Source: a bacterium
GTDB lineage: Bacteria > Sysuimicrobiota > Sysuimicrobiia > Sysuimicrobiales > Segetimicrobiaceae
Direction of reading: 5' to 3'
NCBI GenBank assembly: GCA_035703895.1
Contig: DASSXJ010000187.1
Coordinates: 1 to 39,117 of the forward strand
Length of the DNA: 39,117 nucleotides
Position numbers and translations under genes: made by a program. Under the pieces are notes generated by a model that was not told the DNA's origin, made no database searches, and was given only the letters and a program-made list of their open reading frames with translations. Positions 13,478 through 22,974 of the stretch are shown here, in pieces (positions within the stretch are counted from its first letter, which is position 1; each line of letters opens with the position of its first letter).

Positions 13478-14587
13478 ATGGCGGGTGCGACCCAAAGGGT
13501 CCAAGAGGAAGTGCAGCGGCGAGAGGCGGTGGCGGCGATCGCGGCTGCTCCGGAGAGCGTGCGCCACCTCGCGGGGGTGTACTTCGCCAGCCAGATCATG
13601 ATCCGCCGGCGGTTCGCGTTTGTCATCGTCCCCGCGAGCGGAGACCCGATCCTGCTCGTGCAGGCTGTCCTTGAAAATACTGCACGATCCCGCGGGACCA
13701 TACCGGAGGTGGCCACCTACATCACCGGTCCGGTGGAGGCTCTTGCCGCCCTCCTCGAGGACCGCGGTCTTCGCCGGGGGGCGCTGCTGCTCGAGACGGA
13801 TTTTCTCCCCGCCGCCGACGCCCGGCACCTCGCCTCGCTGCTCGCCGGCGCTCGGATCGAGGACGCCGGGGACTTGTTTCGGGAGGCTCGGTACTCCCGC
13901 CTGCCTCACGAGGTGGAACAGCACCGCGCTTACAGCCGTGCGGCGGAACGCGCCATTCAGATAGCATTCACGCTGGCCGCCGGTGGGGGCATGACGGAGC
14001 GACAAGTCTACGCCCGAATGCAGGACGCGATGCTGACCCTGGGAGGCGGCGTCATTCCCTTCCTCACGTTGGCCTCGGGGGCTGAGCGGACGCTGGACGT
14101 GCACGCGCACCCGACGGATCGGGTGATCCAGGCCGGCGATCTGCTGCGGGTCGACCTGGTTGGATTCTTTTCCGGGATCTACACAGACATGGCCCGGACG
14201 GTAGTCGTCGGACGCGGCACGCCTGCTCAGCGGGACCTGTATCGAAAAGTGCGTGCCGTGCAGCGAGAAGTCATCGACCTCGTGAAGCCCGGGGTGCCGG
14301 CCGAAGAGGTCTATGAGGGATTCCTCGAGCGGGCCAAACGCCACGGGCTGTCCTTTGTCTATCGCTACGTCGGCCACAGCACCGGGTACGATGTCGTCGA
14401 GGAGCCGGTCATCACGCCCGGCACAACGGCCCGCCTCCTCCCCGGGATGGTCCTCTGCGTCGAAGTCATGGACCGGGTGCCGGGCGTGGGATCGGTCCAC
14501 CTCGAGGACATGTTGCTGCTCACCGACGCCGGCCCGCGGGTCTGGACCGATATCATGGCAGCAGACGAACTTCCTGAGATAGCGTAA
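13478..14587 (+). CDS. M24-family metallopeptidase (Xaa-Pro aminopeptidase-like)
   Basis: The 369-residue product has a creatinase-type N-terminal domain (~1-145) and a pita-bread catalytic domain. All five metal ligands are visible: Asp in LRVDLVG, Asp in IYTDMARTVVVG, His in YVGHSTGYD, Glu in LCVEVMD and Glu in VHLEDMLLLT. In the usual HExP stretch after the GH motif the substrate His is replaced (VVEEP), so specificity may differ from a true prolidase. The ATG at 13478 is chosen because GGGAGGTAGGCGT precedes it; starts at 13448 and 13406 lack such sites. It converges on the AstE/AspA gene (6 bp between stops). This is the only M24 gene of the three in the window on this strand. Confidence 0.85.
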   Translation: MAGATQRVQEEVQRREAVAAIAAAPESVRHLAGVYFASQIMIRRRFAFVIVPASGDPILLVQAVLENTARSRGTIPEVATYITGPVEALAALLEDRGLRRGALLLETDFLPAADARHLASLLAGARIEDAGDLFREARYSRLPHEVEQHRAYSRAAERAIQIAFTLAAGGGMTERQVYARMQDAMLTLGGGVIPFLTLASGAERTLDVHAHPTDRVIQAGDLLRVDLVGFFSGIYTDMARTVVVGRGTPAQRDLYRKVRAVQREVIDLVKPGVPAEEVYEGFLERAKRHGLSFVYRYVGHSTGYDVVEEPVITPGTTARLLPGMVLCVEVMDRVPGVGSVHLEDMLLLTDAGPRVWTDIMAADELPEIA

Positions 14588-14593
14588 CCGGTA

Positions 14594-15583
14594 CTATTCG
14601 GTGCCGAACACGAAGGCGATGCTATCCCCGCTCGCGGCCGTTCGGTTTCCGGTCAACGGATAGGTGATCACCCACCCATCGATCGGGCTTCGAATGGTCT
14701 CGGTCTCGGCTCCGAAGACATCATAGAGGACCGCGACGGCGTCATTCCGCTTCACGGCCGAGCCCAGCGACCTCAGCGGTCGGACGAGCCCGCCCCGGTC
14801 GCAGGTGAGGTACTGTCGATTGGTCAGGCGGCCGGGAATTACCGTGACCTCGTTCTGCGGCTCGGGCGCACCGGTCAGCATCTTGAGCGATTTCATGATG
14901 TTGAGCACCCCCGTCACCCCGGCCCGCACGGACGGCTCCTCCCAGACGTAGCCACCCGAGAGCTCGATGGTCAACGCCGGCTTGCCGGCATCGATCGCGG
15001 CATCCTGCAGCGTCCCGCTGAGCCCGAGCTGCCCTACGGGGCCGACCGAGATGCTGATCCCGAATGCCTCGGCCAGATCCCATTGCGCGTCCCACGCCTT
15101 TCCCGCGCCTCCGGTACGGACGATATTGAAGCTGACTGCGCCGATGGCATTCGAGTGGATGTCCAGCACCGCGTCCGCGCGCATGACACCTTGGTGAAAC
15201 AAGTCGTACGCGATTCGCTGCGTCAGCGTTCCCTTCGGGCTTCCGGGGAACACGCGATTGATGTTCACGCCGTCATGGTCGGTGAGCCGCGTTGACGTCA
15301 GGTACGCCACCGGATGCTGCACGGGCGCGGCGATGAGGGTCCCCCGGAGCTGCCCGGGATCCAGCCGTTCCCGCGTGAGGCGCCGGATGACCTCACACCC
15401 CGGAATCTCATCCCCGTGGATGGTCGAGCCGACCCACAACACCGGGCCGGGCTCGGTACCATGCACGACGATGAGAGGGATCCGCACGCGCGAGGCATCG
15501 CGCAGGTATGCACTCTCGATATAACCCGTCGCCATCGTGCCGGGGCTGACCCTGATGGTCCCGATTTCAAAGATCTCCGCCAT
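14594..15583 (-). CDS. Succinylglutamate desuccinylase/aspartoacylase (AstE/AspA) family zinc deacylase
   Basis: The 329-residue product shows the M14-like zinc site: HGDE in VGSTIHGDEIPG (His and Glu ligands) and His in VLDIHSN. NRVFPG with its preceding N, and a Glu in TIELSGG that may be catalytic, also fit. A C-terminal beta domain (SPIDGWVITYPL) follows, as in AspA. The family removes acyl groups from N-acyl amino acids and includes DoeB/EutE of ectoine catabolism. The ATG at 15583 follows GGGAGGG by 8 bp. It is the last gene of the minus-strand array, 36 bp after the polyamine-type permease, so it probably acts on the imported compound. Confidence 0.83.
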   Translation of the reverse strand: MAEIFEIGTIRVSPGTMATGYIESAYLRDASRVRIPLIVVHGTEPGPVLWVGSTIHGDEIPGCEVIRRLTRERLDPGQLRGTLIAAPVQHPVAYLTSTRLTDHDGVNINRVFPGSPKGTLTQRIAYDLFHQGVMRADAVLDIHSNAIGAVSFNIVRTGGAGKAWDAQWDLAEAFGISISVGPVGQLGLSGTLQDAAIDAGKPALTIELSGGYVWEEPSVRAGVTGVLNIMKSLKMLTGAPEPQNEVTVIPGRLTNRQYLTCDRGGLVRPLRSLGSAVKRNDAVAVLYDVFGAETETIRSPIDGWVITYPLTGNRTAASGDSIAFVFGTE

Positions 15584-15619
15584 GTGCAAGACCCTCCCTG
15601 TGATCTGATTGGACGCCCG

Positions 15620-16435
15620 TCATTGGCGGCGCTCGATCAGCCTGCGATACTCCTGGGTCCTTAAGAGGGAGACGGCCACCAGGACCAGGATCACGGTAAA
15701 CCCGATCAGCACCGTGGAGATGGCCGCGAGCGTCGGATCCTGGTAGTTCTGCTCGTAGTTGAACATGGCAATCGGGAGCGTGTTGTACCTGGGCCGCGTG
15801 AGGAACAAAGAGACTTCGACTTGATCAAAAGAGGTCACGAAGGCGAACAATGCCCCGACCGTCAGGCCGGGCCGGATGGCGGGGATCGTGACCGTAAGGA
15901 AGGTGCGCACCGGGTTGGCGCCGAGATCCATCGCCGCTTCCTCATAGTCGCGGGCGAACGTCAGAAGGCTCGCCGTGACTACCGAGACGACGAAGGGCAG
16001 CCCGAGAAGGGCGTGGCCCAGGATGAGGCCGGCGATCGTTCCATACAGCCCGATTCGAATGTACAGCAGGAACAGCGCCGCGCCGAACACGATCGCCGGC
16101 ACGATAATCGGAAGCAAGAGGAACGACCGAACGAGGTCCCGTTCTCGGAATCGATACCGCGTCAGCCCATACGCGGCGAGGGTGCCCAAGGTGATGGCGA
16201 TCGCTGTGGCGCCGGAAGCGACAATCAGGGAGATCCAGAGGCCCCTTCTGAACTCGGGGACTTGGAAGACGTTTGCGTACCAGCGCACCGTCGCGCCGGT
16301 CAGGGGGAAGATACCATACGTAGAGGGATTGAACGAATCGACGATCACGAACAGGAGCGGGGCGAGCATGTACACGCCCACCAGACCAAGGAAGCCCCAC
16401 AGGATTAGGGTCGGCCAGTCGCGCCTGCCGTTCAT
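15620..16435 (-). CDS. ABC transporter permease, PotC-like
   Basis: The 271-residue protein has six predicted membrane segments and the cytoplasmic EAA loop EEAAMDLGANPVRTF...P that docks with the ATPase. N-terminal features (MLAPLLFVIVDSFNPS) match the PotC/YdcV branch of the spermidine/putrescine type. The start ATG at 16435 overlaps the stop of the upstream permease by 4 bp. It acts with the PotB-like permease, PotA-like ATPase and PotD-like binding protein encoded just upstream. The family imports polyamines, Fe3+, thiosulfate or other small compounds; the substrate is not readable. Confidence 0.88.
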   Translation of the reverse strand: MNGRRDWPTLILWGFLGLVGVYMLAPLLFVIVDSFNPSTYGIFPLTGATVRWYANVFQVPEFRRGLWISLIVASGATAIAITLGTLAAYGLTRYRFRERDLVRSFLLLPIIVPAIVFGAALFLLYIRIGLYGTIAGLILGHALLGLPFVVSVVTASLLTFARDYEEAAMDLGANPVRTFLTVTIPAIRPGLTVGALFAFVTSFDQVEVSLFLTRPRYNTLPIAMFNYEQNYQDPTLAAISTVLIGFTVILVLVAVSLLRTQEYRRLIERRQ

Positions 16436-17343
16436 CCGGAGCGTCCCTCCGCGATCGCGATGGAACGGCGAAACAGGAGGTTCGAGGAGAGGATGATCCC
16501 CCAGACCAGCGCGATGAGCGCGATGGCTTCCACGGCGGCCAGCGGCCAATTGAGGTCGGAGATGTTTTGGTAGATGAGCAGGGGGAGGACCTGCACCCGC
16601 CCGCCCCCCAGGAGTTGTGGTGTCACATAGGCATTCATGGCCAGCACAAATGTCAGTTGGGCGGCGGCATAGAGCCCCGGAAACGAGAGCGGCCACGTCA
16701 CGCGCAAAAACGCCTGCAGACGGTTCGCCCCGAGGTCCGCGGCCGCCTCGCGGAGCGCAGGGTCCAAGCGTAACAGCACACTGAGGATGGGAAACACGGT
16801 GAACGGCAAGAGGACATGCACCAGCGCAATCGTCACTCCGGTGACATTGTACACTAGGAGGACCGGCCCATTGGTCACGTGGAGTTGCGCGAGGAGCCAG
16901 TTCACCAGGCCCCGGCGGGCCAGGATGATCACCCACCCATATGCCCGCACGATGGTGCTGGTCAGCAACGGGGAGAAGATCAAGATGTAAGCGGCGATCA
17001 TCCATCCCGGCCGGCGAATCTTCGCGATGGCATAGGCCGCGGGATAGCCGATCGCCACGCACAGCACAGTCGTGACCACCGCCAGTCGGATCTCCTGCGT
17101 GACGACGTTCCCATAGAACGGATCGGCGAAAAACCGATGGTAGGCCTCGAACGTGAGAACGGGTTGCACGGCCGTCCCGGTGAAATGGTACGCACTGTTG
17201 ACCAGCAAGATGGCCATCGCGGGGGCGAGGAGCGCTAGGATGTATACAACGGCCGGCCCGACGAGACCAACCACGACCGCGCGCGATCGCCAGGTGCCGC
17301 GAGACCGCATCGAGGTCGCGGGGAGGGGCGTCTCGACGGTCAT
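16432..17343 (-). CDS. ABC transporter permease, PotB-like
   Basis: The 303-residue protein has six predicted membrane segments and an EAA loop (REAAADLGANRLQAFLRVTWPLS). Its first external segment (NSAYHF...) and YPAAYAIAK fit the PotB/YdcU branch. The ATG at 17343 overlaps the ATPase stop by 4 bp, and its own stop overlaps the next permease start by 4 bp, so translation is coupled through three genes. An in-frame start at 17361 would overlap the ATPase further and is less likely. Confidence 0.88.
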   Translation of the reverse strand: MTVETPLPATSMRSRGTWRSRAVVVGLVGPAVVYILALLAPAMAILLVNSAYHFTGTAVQPVLTFEAYHRFFADPFYGNVVTQEIRLAVVTTVLCVAIGYPAAYAIAKIRRPGWMIAAYILIFSPLLTSTIVRAYGWVIILARRGLVNWLLAQLHVTNGPVLLVYNVTGVTIALVHVLLPFTVFPILSVLLRLDPALREAAADLGANRLQAFLRVTWPLSFPGLYAAAQLTFVLAMNAYVTPQLLGGGRVQVLPLLIYQNISDLNWPLAAVEAIALIALVWGIILSSNLLFRRSIAIAEGRSG

Positions 17344-18458
17344 TCCGCCATCACCACGCAATCGTCCTTGCGCCAGCCTACCGTGAGCGACTCGTCCTGC
17401 GAAAAAATCGGGCTTCCGTCCGAATGCGTTTGCATCATGAGCGGGTGCCCGGAGGAAGTGGCGAGCCGGTATTCGATCACGGATCCCTTGAAGGTGACGC
17501 TGCGGACCCGTACCGCCGTGGTATTCTCGTACCGCTCATCGCCGGCGGCCGCCCCAACCGCATGGAGGGCGCGCATCCGTTCCGGGCGGACACAGAGCGA
17601 GACCGTGGCCCCGGGAGCCACCCCGGGCTGCGCGGGAGCCAGGACGGTGAGATCCGCCGTTTGGACCTGTACACTGTCCCCGTCCTTCGCCGTGATCCGC
17701 CCCTCGAAGAGGTTGCTGTCGCCGAGGAACATCGCGACGAACCGGGTCCGGGGTCTCTCATACACGTCCCGGCCGGTGCCAACTTGCTCGACCCGCCCAT
17801 CGCGCATCACGGCAATGCGATCCGACATCGTCAGGGCTTCGGCCTGGTCGTGGGTCACATAGATGAACGTTGTCCCGACCCGGTGCTGGATTTCCTTGAG
17901 CTCGATCTGCATCTGCATTCTGAGACGGAGATCCAGCGATCCCAGGGGTTCATCCAGCAGCAACACCGCTGGTTCGTTGACCAGGGCCCTCGCGATGGCG
18001 ACGCGCTGCTGCTGCCCCCCGCTGAGCTGGTGAATGCGCCGCGCACCCAGATCGGCAAGATCGACCAGTTCAAGCGCCCGCGAGACCTTCTGCCGGATGG
18101 TCTCCCGGTCGCGCCGCTTCATTCGCAAACCGAAGGCGATGTTGTCGAAGACATCGAGATGCGGAAACAGCGCGAGGTGCTGGAAGATCAGATTCGTGTC
18201 TCGCCGGTACGGCGGGATGTCGGTGACGCCGCGCCCTTGTAGAAAGACTTCCCCTTCGGTTGGTCGCTCGAACCCGCCGACCATCCTCAAGATCGTCGTC
18301 TTGCCGCAGCCGCTGGGCCCGAGGAGCGAGAAGAACTCGTTTCCCTCGATCTGAAGCGTCACGCCGCGAACGGCTTGGACCTTCCCAAACCATTTCGTGA
18401 CGTGTCGCAGCTCGACCGCCGGGTGAACACCGACCTCACGGCCCGCCGGAACTGCCAC
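17340..18458 (-). CDS. ABC transporter ATPase, PotA-like
   Basis: The 372-residue protein has Walker [10 protein letters not shown]-loop FQH, signature LSGGQQQR, Walker B VLLLDEP, D-loop SLD and switch His in YVTHDQ. A C-terminal TOBE-type regulatory region (~250-370) follows. It belongs to the PotA/FbpC-like group that powers substrate import. The GTG at 18458 is the only usable start because an in-frame TGA lies two codons upstream. It is encoded between the binding-protein gene (30 bp upstream) and the two permeases. It is the only ABC ATPase in the whole window, although four importers are present. Confidence 0.93.
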   Translation of the reverse strand: MAVPAGREVGVHPAVELRHVTKWFGKVQAVRGVTLQIEGNEFFSLLGPSGCGKTTILRMVGGFERPTEGEVFLQGRGVTDIPPYRRDTNLIFQHLALFPHLDVFDNIAFGLRMKRRDRETIRQKVSRALELVDLADLGARRIHQLSGGQQQRVAIARALVNEPAVLLLDEPLGSLDLRLRMQMQIELKEIQHRVGTTFIYVTHDQAEALTMSDRIAVMRDGRVEQVGTGRDVYERPRTRFVAMFLGDSNLFEGRITAKDGDSVQVQTADLTVLAPAQPGVAPGATVSLCVRPERMRALHAVGAAAGDERYENTTAVRVRSVTFKGSVIEYRLATSSGHPLMMQTHSDGSPIFSQDESLTVGWRKDDCVVMAE

Positions 18459-18488
18459 GAGTCAGCGCGTCGGTCCCCTGTTAAGATG

Positions 18489-19628
18489 TTACATCTTCGC
18501 TTTGATTTCCCGATCCCACCGCTGTCTCCAGGCGTTGTTTTGGAGGTTTGCGGTGACCCAATCCGGTTGTATGGCCTTCTCGATGGCGCTTGGTTGGAAC
18601 ACAGGTTCCTTTTGCAGGTCGGATTTCAGGGTGACCCCTTGTACCGCCGGGATCGTCGCCGTCAGGTTGCAATAGCGACCGATCACGGATTTTGACAGAT
18701 AGATGTTAATGACATCCGAGGCGACTTCAGCCTGATCGGCGTTGGACCCCTGGACGATGTTGAAGTAGTACGTGTACGCGATCATCCCCTCCTTGGGGAT
18801 CGCATACCCGAAGGGTCCCTTGCCGTCCGAACTCTCCTGGTTCCAGGTGATGCCGAAGCTGGTGAAGTAGGGGGCGATCAGAGCCTCCCCCCGCGCCAGC
18901 GCATCTTTCACCTGTTCGTTGGTCGTGAAGAGGGCGAGGAATTGCCCGTCTTTGGCGGCCTTGGCGAACATCTCGAATGCGCGGTCGATGTGCTTCGCGT
19001 CCCCGCCGTTCGCGTGGGCGACTCCGAGCACATCGTTGAATCCGCCGCCCGACCCATAGTCGAAGACCATGACCTTGCCCTTGAACCGCGGAGCGAAGAT
19101 GTCATTCCAGGTCGCCGGCGGATCTTTCACGAGCGTTTTATTGTAGAGGAAGGCATACCCGCTGAGCCCCCATCCGATGCCCGTGTTGTTTGGCCGGTGG
19201 TAGTTTGGATAGACGTCGGCCATGTTGGGAACCTTCCTGGGATCGAGGCTGGCCCATAACTGGGCGATCTCGCCCTTGGTCTGGGCATCGACATTGAAGA
19301 ATCCGAAGTTGATGAGGGGCTTGTTCGGGTCGACCTGCCGCTGCGCGACCATTTTGGGGAACGTGAGCGCGTTCGTCCCTTCGTAGAGCTCGATGTTCAC
19401 GTTGGCGTGGTTCTTCTCGAATGCCGACTTGACCTCACGGGGGACGACTCCCTGTCCCCCGCCGATCCAGATGAACTCCGTGACCTGCACCTTCCGGCCA
19501 CCCGCAACCGGCGCCTGCGCCAGGGCCGGCTTTCCCCCCAACATGCCGAGGCCGAGTGCCGCGCCCGCCGCTCCGGTCTTCCGGAGGAGTTGCCTGCGTG
19601 TCAGTGCTCGACCGAACCCCCCACTCAT
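18489..19628 (-). CDS. PotD-like extracellular solute-binding protein, Tat signal
   Basis: The 379-residue protein starts with a twin-arginine signal (TRRQLLRK followed by a small-residue helix and ALAQA). The mature part has the two-lobe pattern of polyamine/iron-type binding proteins: a first strand VTEFIWIGG, a hinge-side GYAFLYNKTLV, PPATWNDIFAPRFKGKV, and the C-terminal helices with SDVINIYLS. The ATG follows GGAGGGA. It is the first gene of the potDABC-like block. Tat export of a binding protein suggests it folds before export. Confidence 0.87.
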   Translation of the reverse strand: MSGGFGRALTRRQLLRKTGAAGAALGLGMLGGKPALAQAPVAGGRKVQVTEFIWIGGGQGVVPREVKSAFEKNHANVNIELYEGTNALTFPKMVAQRQVDPNKPLINFGFFNVDAQTKGEIAQLWASLDPRKVPNMADVYPNYHRPNNTGIGWGLSGYAFLYNKTLVKDPPATWNDIFAPRFKGKVMVFDYGSGGGFNDVLGVAHANGGDAKHIDRAFEMFAKAAKDGQFLALFTTNEQVKDALARGEALIAPYFTSFGITWNQESSDGKGPFGYAIPKEGMIAYTYYFNIVQGSNADQAEVASDVINIYLSKSVIGRYCNLTATIPAVQGVTLKSDLQKEPVFQPSAIEKAIQPDWVTANLQNNAWRQRWDREIKAKM

Positions 19629-19771
19629 CGCTCTCCCTCCTCATCTCATCCCTGCCGAGATGGTGCAGCGCGACGATGCTGTTGATCTGGTCAGCGGATG
19701 CTGCTGTAATTTTAGGCTTCAACGGGTGGTTCCTGCCTGGGGCCCGGTCCCCGCTCGTCCGCGCGACGTCG

Positions 19772-20908
19772 TCAGCTCACGAGCGCGTGATACGCTTCGG
19801 TGAGGCACTCCACGCCGGTGCCGGAGACAAAGAAGCTGTCCTCGATCCGGATGCCGCCGCTCCCGGGGAAATAGAGGCCGGGCTCGATGGTCAGTGTGGC
19901 GTGCATAGGCACCGCCGCCGCGTTGTGGGGCGCGATCACCGGGGCGTCCGGGCCCATCACGCCCAGGCCGTGTCCTGTCGAGTGGATATAGGTGCCATCA
20001 TCGAACCCTGCGTCGCGCAGGACCGCCCGCGCCGCTTCGTCCACGTCTCGGGCCGGGATCCCCGCCTGCAGCACGGTGCGGGCCGCGGTCTGTGCCCGCT
20101 GGACGAGGTCCAGCAGCCGTGCCTGCTCGCGCGTGGGGGTGCCCATCACGAACGTTCGCGCAATCTCAGCCCAGTAGTTGGCCCGGAACACGCCGATGTC
20201 GACGACGATGAAGTCACCGGGCTCAACCGTCCGAGTGGTCGGGAGGGCGTGTGGCAGCGCGCCGCGGGGGCCGCTCGCGACGACCAGGTGGCTGATCGTG
20301 CCGCCGTTGGCCCAGATCACTCGAACCGCTTCCGCGGCGAGGTCGTTCTCGGTGATCTTTGGTCGGAGCGCGTGGAAGATCGCCGCCGCGGCCTTCGCGG
20401 TGATGACGGCGGCGTCGCGGATCGACTGGACCTCCTGCGGATCCTTGCTCGCCCGCATCGCCGCGAGGTGCGATCCGAGGTCGACCACCTCTCGGCCGCG
20501 CAGGCTCTCCTCGAGCATCCGGTACCGGTCGGTGCGGAGGGGGGAGGCGTCGACACCCACCACTGCCCCTGCGGGCAGCGCGTCGAGCGCACGCCGTACG
20601 AGCTGCGGTGTCGTCTGCGCAGGTCGCCGCCCGCCGCGAACGAGGGTCTCTCCGGGGCGGAGATACCGGATGTCGGGGAGGTCGGGACATTGCTCGCGCG
20701 CCAGGGTCTCCTCCAGCCCCGGCACCGCGAGCCAAGGGTGCCCTCGAGCGGGGACCGCGAGCCACTGGTCCGTCCCCGGCATGCCGGAGAGGATCGTCCA
20801 GTATCCGACGAGGTAACAGACGTTGAACGGATCGCCGACGAGCGCGAGTGAGATCCCCTGCGCTTGCAAGTCGGTCTGAAACCGGGTCAATCGGCCGGCG
20901 GATTGCAT
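19772..20908 (-). CDS. M24-family peptidase (Xaa-Pro aminopeptidase-like), Asp-to-Glu in one metal position
   Basis: The 378-residue product has the creatinase N-terminal domain and the pita-bread fold. Ligands visible: Asp in FIVVDIGV, His in STGHGLGV, Glu in LTIEPGLYFP and Glu in IRIEDSFFV. The second Asp (normally in a YxxD-TRT context) is Glu in YWAEIARTF, and the HExP His stretch is replaced by GPDAP. A two-metal site could still form with Glu. The start ATG at 20908 has GGAGG 7 bp upstream; ATG 20914 overlaps the previous stop but lies too close to that site. It follows the metal-site-less M24 homologue directly, so the two may form a hetero-complex. Confidence 0.85.
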   Translation of the reverse strand: MQSAGRLTRFQTDLQAQGISLALVGDPFNVCYLVGYWTILSGMPGTDQWLAVPARGHPWLAVPGLEETLAREQCPDLPDIRYLRPGETLVRGGRRPAQTTPQLVRRALDALPAGAVVGVDASPLRTDRYRMLEESLRGREVVDLGSHLAAMRASKDPQEVQSIRDAAVITAKAAAAIFHALRPKITENDLAAEAVRVIWANGGTISHLVVASGPRGALPHALPTTRTVEPGDFIVVDIGVFRANYWAEIARTFVMGTPTREQARLLDLVQRAQTAARTVLQAGIPARDVDEAARAVLRDAGFDDGTYIHSTGHGLGVMGPDAPVIAPHNAAAVPMHATLTIEPGLYFPGSGGIRIEDSFFVSGTGVECLTEAYHALVS

Positions 20909-20910
20909 CG

Positions 20911-22020
20911 TCATCCCTCCCCTGCGGGGTCACTGACCACCTCTGCCCCGTCGGTGGTGATCAATACGCTGTCTGACCGGCCGACGATGAACTCCGGCAG
21001 TCGAAGGTAGAGCTGCGCACACAGGCACATGCCCGGCCTGAGAATCAGATCCAGGTCTACCGCCCTCGGGCGTTCATCGATCCGGAGCCCGAGGCCGCGG
21101 AAGATGGGGTACGTCTTGCGGTCGGCCAGCCCAGCCGCCCCCAGCACCACATCGGCGGCGCGGACGGCCTCTCCGAGCGGAGCTCCAGGGTGGAGGCGTT
21201 CCACAGCGGCCCGCTGCGCCGCGGCGGCTACGTCGAGGCCAAGGCGCGCCTCGCCCGATGGCGAGCCACCGTACACGAACAGCGTCCGGCCGATGTTTGC
21301 CCAATACCCATTCACGCTCGCGCCGCCCATCACGAACACCATCTCGCCGGGACCGGCGCTCCGGCCCGTGGCGGCATCATGCAGCCGGTTGAGCTTTGCG
21401 CCGCTCACGACATTCGTCTGCGACTGCACAATCGCGTCGGGCCACCGGCGCGCCCCCTCGGTGCAGACGGCGAGATCCATCGCCGCCTTCACCTCGATCT
21501 CCGAGATTCCCGGCCGTACTTTGAGGGCAGTCTGCCGCATCGCGGAGGCGACCAGCGCCGCCGCACACCGGAACGCCGACTGTTCCTCTCGATCTTTGAT
21601 GAGGCGGAGGTCGGTCAGTGCTCCGGCGATGTCGCTCAACCGGAATTGCGAGAGGGTCTCCTCGAGCAGGCGAGCGCGATCGAGCGGCACCGCCCCGAAC
21701 TCTAACCCCAGCACGCCGCCCGCGACATCCGCCCGCGCAAGCGCGCGGTGGGCGAGGTCGGCCGTGGTCCGAAACCCCCCAGGCCCCGGATCGTAGGGTT
21801 CAACGGCCCAGCGGCTGACCGTGCGGGCGAGCGACTCGTCCGCCCGCGGGACGAGCAGCAGCGGCTCGCCGGCCGCCGGGACGACGGCGAGGGCAAACGG
21901 CGTCAAGGCGTTCCAGACGTAGAACCCCGTGAAGTACCGGATGTTCTCCGGTGACGTAATCAGGGCGGCGGCCTCGCCGCGCTCAGACAATACGCGTTGT
22001 AACGCCCTCACACGCTCCAC
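20911..22020 (-). CDS. M24-fold pseudoenzyme (creatinase/prolidase-like without metal ligands)
   Basis: The 369-residue protein aligns by eye with M24/creatinase proteins along its length: an N-terminal creatinase domain with SPENIRYFTGF, then the pita-bread domain. All five metal ligands appear replaced: the first Asp by Met (VFVMGGAS), the second by Asn (YWANIGRT), the His by Arg (FRGLGLRIDERP), the first Glu by Gln (CLCAQLYL) and the second by Ser (GRSDSVLIT). The frame is intact, begins with GTG 8 bp after GGAGG, and overlaps the active homologue's gene, so it is selected rather than decaying. It could be a regulatory or structural partner, or a metal-independent hydrolase as creatinase is. 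Confidence 0.8.
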   Translation of the reverse strand: MERVRALQRVLSERGEAAALITSPENIRYFTGFYVWNALTPFALAVVPAAGEPLLLVPRADESLARTVSRWAVEPYDPGPGGFRTTADLAHRALARADVAGGVLGLEFGAVPLDRARLLEETLSQFRLSDIAGALTDLRLIKDREEQSAFRCAAALVASAMRQTALKVRPGISEIEVKAAMDLAVCTEGARRWPDAIVQSQTNVVSGAKLNRLHDAATGRSAGPGEMVFVMGGASVNGYWANIGRTLFVYGGSPSGEARLGLDVAAAAQRAAVERLHPGAPLGEAVRAADVVLGAAGLADRKTYPIFRGLGLRIDERPRAVDLDLILRPGMCLCAQLYLRLPEFIVGRSDSVLITTDGAEVVSDPAGEG

Positions 22021-22068
22021 GCAGGATCCCTCCAGGCGTCCGTCGCGGCCGATTTCGGCCGCAGGCCG

Positions 22069-22974
22069 TCAGATGTGCCGTTCGCTCCTGATCCCGAACG
22101 TCTCGTACAACGCATCGCCGAACAAACTGAAGACGCCGACGCTGACGAACATCGCCATGCCGGGGCACGTCACCGTCCACCAGTACGAGAGGAAGTAGGG
22201 TCGGGACGTCGCGATCATGCTCCCCCATTCCGGCGTCGGGGGCTTGCCCCCGAGGCCCAGAAAGCTGAGGCTGGCGGTGAGCAGGATCGTATAGCCGACG
22301 TCGACGGTGACGCGAGAGATGACGGTTCCCCAACACTGGGGCAGGACGTGCCGCAGGAGGATCCTCCGATCCGACAACCCAAGGGCGCGCGCCGCCTCGA
22401 CATACAGATCCTCCTTGACGGTCAACACCCGGCTGCGGACGAGGCGCGCGTAGATCGGCCACCAGACCAGGCCGATCGAGATGACGGCGTTTTCGAGGCT
22501 CGGCCCCAGGGCCGCGGTGATCGCGATGGCCAGGATCAATCCGGGAAATGCCAGAAACAGGTCGGTCACCCGCATCAGCGCCTGGTCGACGATCCCGCCC
22601 CGGTAGCCGGAGACCGCTCCGAGAACCACGCCGAGCCCCACGGCGATCAACAGCACCGTCCCGGCGGACACGAGCGAGATGCGCGTCCCCCAGAGGGTGC
22701 GGCTGAGGATGTCCCGCCCCGCCTCGTCCGTCCCAAACCAGACACCCGGCGCGGGTGGACGAAACGCGGCGCCGAGGTTCAGCGCGTTCGGATCCTTGGG
22801 CGCGATCTCCGGCGCGAGGACGCCGATGAAGACGATCGCCGCCGCCGCCGCCCCGAACGCCACGACGGGCAGGTGGCGGGGCCGGAGGCGCCAGGGAAGC
22901 CGCCGGAGGAGCGCCGGCCGCGGCAAGGACGCCGTGCCTTCACGCGTACTTGACACGCGGGTCCATCCACGCAT
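22069..22974 (-). CDS. Peptide/nickel-type ABC permease, DppC-like
   Basis: The 301-residue protein has the DppC/OppC N-terminal signature (PKDPN...RPPAPGVWFGTDEAGRDILSR), six predicted membrane segments and the EAA-type loop VEAARALGLSDRRILLRHVLP. The DppC branch imports di- and oligopeptides, nickel or related compounds. The ATG at 22974 overlaps the end of the dppB-like gene by 35 bp; a GTG at 22956 is an alternative start with a smaller overlap. No DppD or DppF ATPase gene follows. Confidence 0.9.
   Translation of the reverse strand: MRGWTRVSSTREGTASLPRPALLRRLPWRLRPRHLPVVAFGAAAAAIVFIGVLAPEIAPKDPNALNLGAAFRPPAPGVWFGTDEAGRDILSRTLWGTRISLVSAGTVLLIAVGLGVVLGAVSGYRGGIVDQALMRVTDLFLAFPGLILAIAITAALGPSLENAVISIGLVWWPIYARLVRSRVLTVKEDLYVEAARALGLSDRRILLRHVLPQCWGTVISRVTVDVGYTILLTASLSFLGLGGKPPTPEWGSMIATSRPYFLSYWWTVTCPGMAMFVSVGVFSLFGDALYETFGIRSERHI

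Noticed and set aside
16436-17062. Upstream extension of the PotC-like permease frame
   Set aside because: It overlaps the PotB-like gene out of phase and has no transport motifs; the coupled ATG at 16435 is the start.
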